From Rhinopomastus cyanomelas (taxonomy: Eukaryota; Chordata; Aves; Bucerotiformes; Rhinopomastidae): DNA of 64,000 nucleotides. Both the position numbers and the translations under genes were made by a program. The notes below the pieces were generated by a model that had not been told where the DNA came from, did no database searches, and saw only the letters and a program-made list of their open reading frames with translations. Within the stretch, counting starts at the first letter, position 1. The number at the start of each line of letters is the position of its first letter. Positions 63,241-64,000 of the stretch are shown here, piece after piece. Location of the stretch: contig VXBP01004157.1 of the NCBI GenBank assembly GCA_013400115.1, forward strand, positions 335,169 to 399,168. Reading direction: 5' to 3'.

Positions 63241-64000
63241 TTAGGAATTACCAACAAGGACTTGGCTCCTTTGTTTGCCTTGTTAAAGGGGGACAACGAA
63301 CTTACTTCTCCTAGGAAACTAGACAAAAAGGCATTTGCAGCATTGCAAAAAATGTCCACAGCAACACAAACAGCGCCAAGCTCATAGAGTCCAGTGAACA
63401 TCTCTTTATTTCTCTGGTAATTTTAGAGAAAGGCATTCAACCTTTTGCCTTGATTTTTCAATGGCACCCTCAAAATGTGGATCCTTTGTGTATTTTAGAA
63501 TGGGTCTTTTTGCTACATTGTCCAATCAAAACTGTGACCACAGAGCCTGAACTGATCACGCATTCAATCATGCTTGCGCAATCTCCTCTATTTTGTCTAT
63601 GACAGTGATTTTGCAGCTATCTTTTTACCATTTACCAAAGAAAATTTGGAGTGGTTATTGCAACAATCTGAGCCTATGCAAATTATTCTTCAGGGTTTCT
63701 TGGGTCAATGTCTAATTCATAATCCTAAACACAAACTTTTAACAGATCTTCTTTCCCTTAGCCTGAAGCCTGTCTGCAGCTCGGTCCCGCTACAGGCACT
63801 TAGGATTTTTACAGACAGATCTGGTCAAACAGGAAAATCTGTTATTGTTTGGCAAGAATAGGAAACCATAACCTGGAAATCAGATATCCAGGTTGTGAAA
63901 GTTTCACCCCATATTGTGGAACTTCCTGCTGTGGTTTGGGTACTTCAAAAATTTCATGATCCTCTTAATCTTGTTACAGATTCTTGTTATGTAGCAGGAC
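63241..64000 (+). pseudogene. ERV RT connection and RNase H remnant
   Basis: Frames include ALIFQWHPQNVDP-like connection sequence, then LRIFTDRSGQTGKSVIVWQE with RNase H D kept and the usual glycine changed to R, and ELPAVVWVLQKF, VTDSCYVAG carrying further acidic residues. Continues off the right edge. Confidence 0.75.

Larger units (their letters stand above)
57623..64000 (+). mobile_element. Decayed betaretrovirus-like ERV, internal region
   Basis: Endogenous retrovirus, plus strand, cut by the right window edge. In order: gag matrix, PTAP segment, capsid, zinc knuckles (to about 59,400), protease end (62,130-62,290), RT pieces (62,300-63,230), connection and RNase H (63,400-64,000). Gag and pol are spread over all three frames with many stops, so no protein is made intact. 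Betaretrovirus (ERVK) affinity rests on the capsid, the zinc knuckle pair and the RT start layout. It hosts a short CR1 tail, a long CR1 and a solo LTR. Confidence 0.88.

Overview
This window is nuclear DNA from a bird. Three genes on it have vertebrate exon-intron structure, and the interspersed repeats are dominated by CR1 LINEs, the characteristic avian retrotransposon, with betaretrovirus-like ERV and LTR sequence as well. CR1 is unusually dense: adding up the intervals listed here, about a third of the window is recognisable transposable element. That fits a CR1-rich lineage such as woodpeckers and allies (Piciformes), but the species is inference.

Gene layout. (i) Positions 1-24,469, minus strand: the 5' half of SMCHD1, exons 1-24, in frame for 1018 codons; the rest lies beyond the left edge. 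(ii) Positions about 27,240-39,200, minus strand: complete NDC80 (HEC1), 16 coding exons and 640 residues, plus a probable non-coding first exon. (iii) Positions about 39,350-56,970, plus strand: complete METTL4, 8 coding exons and 448 residues. NDC80 and METTL4 are head to head across a GC-rich bidirectional promoter near 39.2 kb, which carries a CHR-type cell-cycle element and an inverted pair of ETS motifs. The order METTL4-NDC80-SMCHD1 is the same as on human 18p11.32. Every exon boundary was placed by GT/AG signals and reading-frame continuity; single-base errors are possible.

Repeats. CR1 pieces of several subfamilies lie in introns and between genes. Notable ones are a near full-length copy in METTL4 intron 4 (42.5-45.8 kb) that keeps an SGNH/GDSL-esterase-like ORF1 plus endonuclease and RT remnants, a CR1 inserted in a CR1 (7.5-8.8 kb), and a broken copy in SMCHD1 intron 7 with an LTR-related block (16.6-17.1 kb).

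The right end (57.4-64.0 kb) is a decayed betaretrovirus-like ERV, plus strand, just downstream of METTL4. It keeps matrix, a PTAP late-domain segment, capsid, zinc knuckles, the end of protease, pieces of RT and RNase H. It was hit by a CR1, which was itself hit by a 1.5-kb solo LTR (TSD CTTAC). Separately, a 413-bp solo LTR (TSD CTTGTT) interrupts its RT. A third solo LTR (54,953-55,400, TSD GTGGGG) sits in a CR1 in METTL4 intron 7. Together these give a readable order of insertion.

Assembly. One 201-base N gap (7,932-8,132) and three single-n joins (16,189-16,190 region, 45,241, 48,687) all fall in the same part of CR1 ORF2, so these joins are probably assembly artefacts. No RNA genes, CRISPR arrays or prokaryotic features were seen. 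Introns not listed separately held nothing I recognise.
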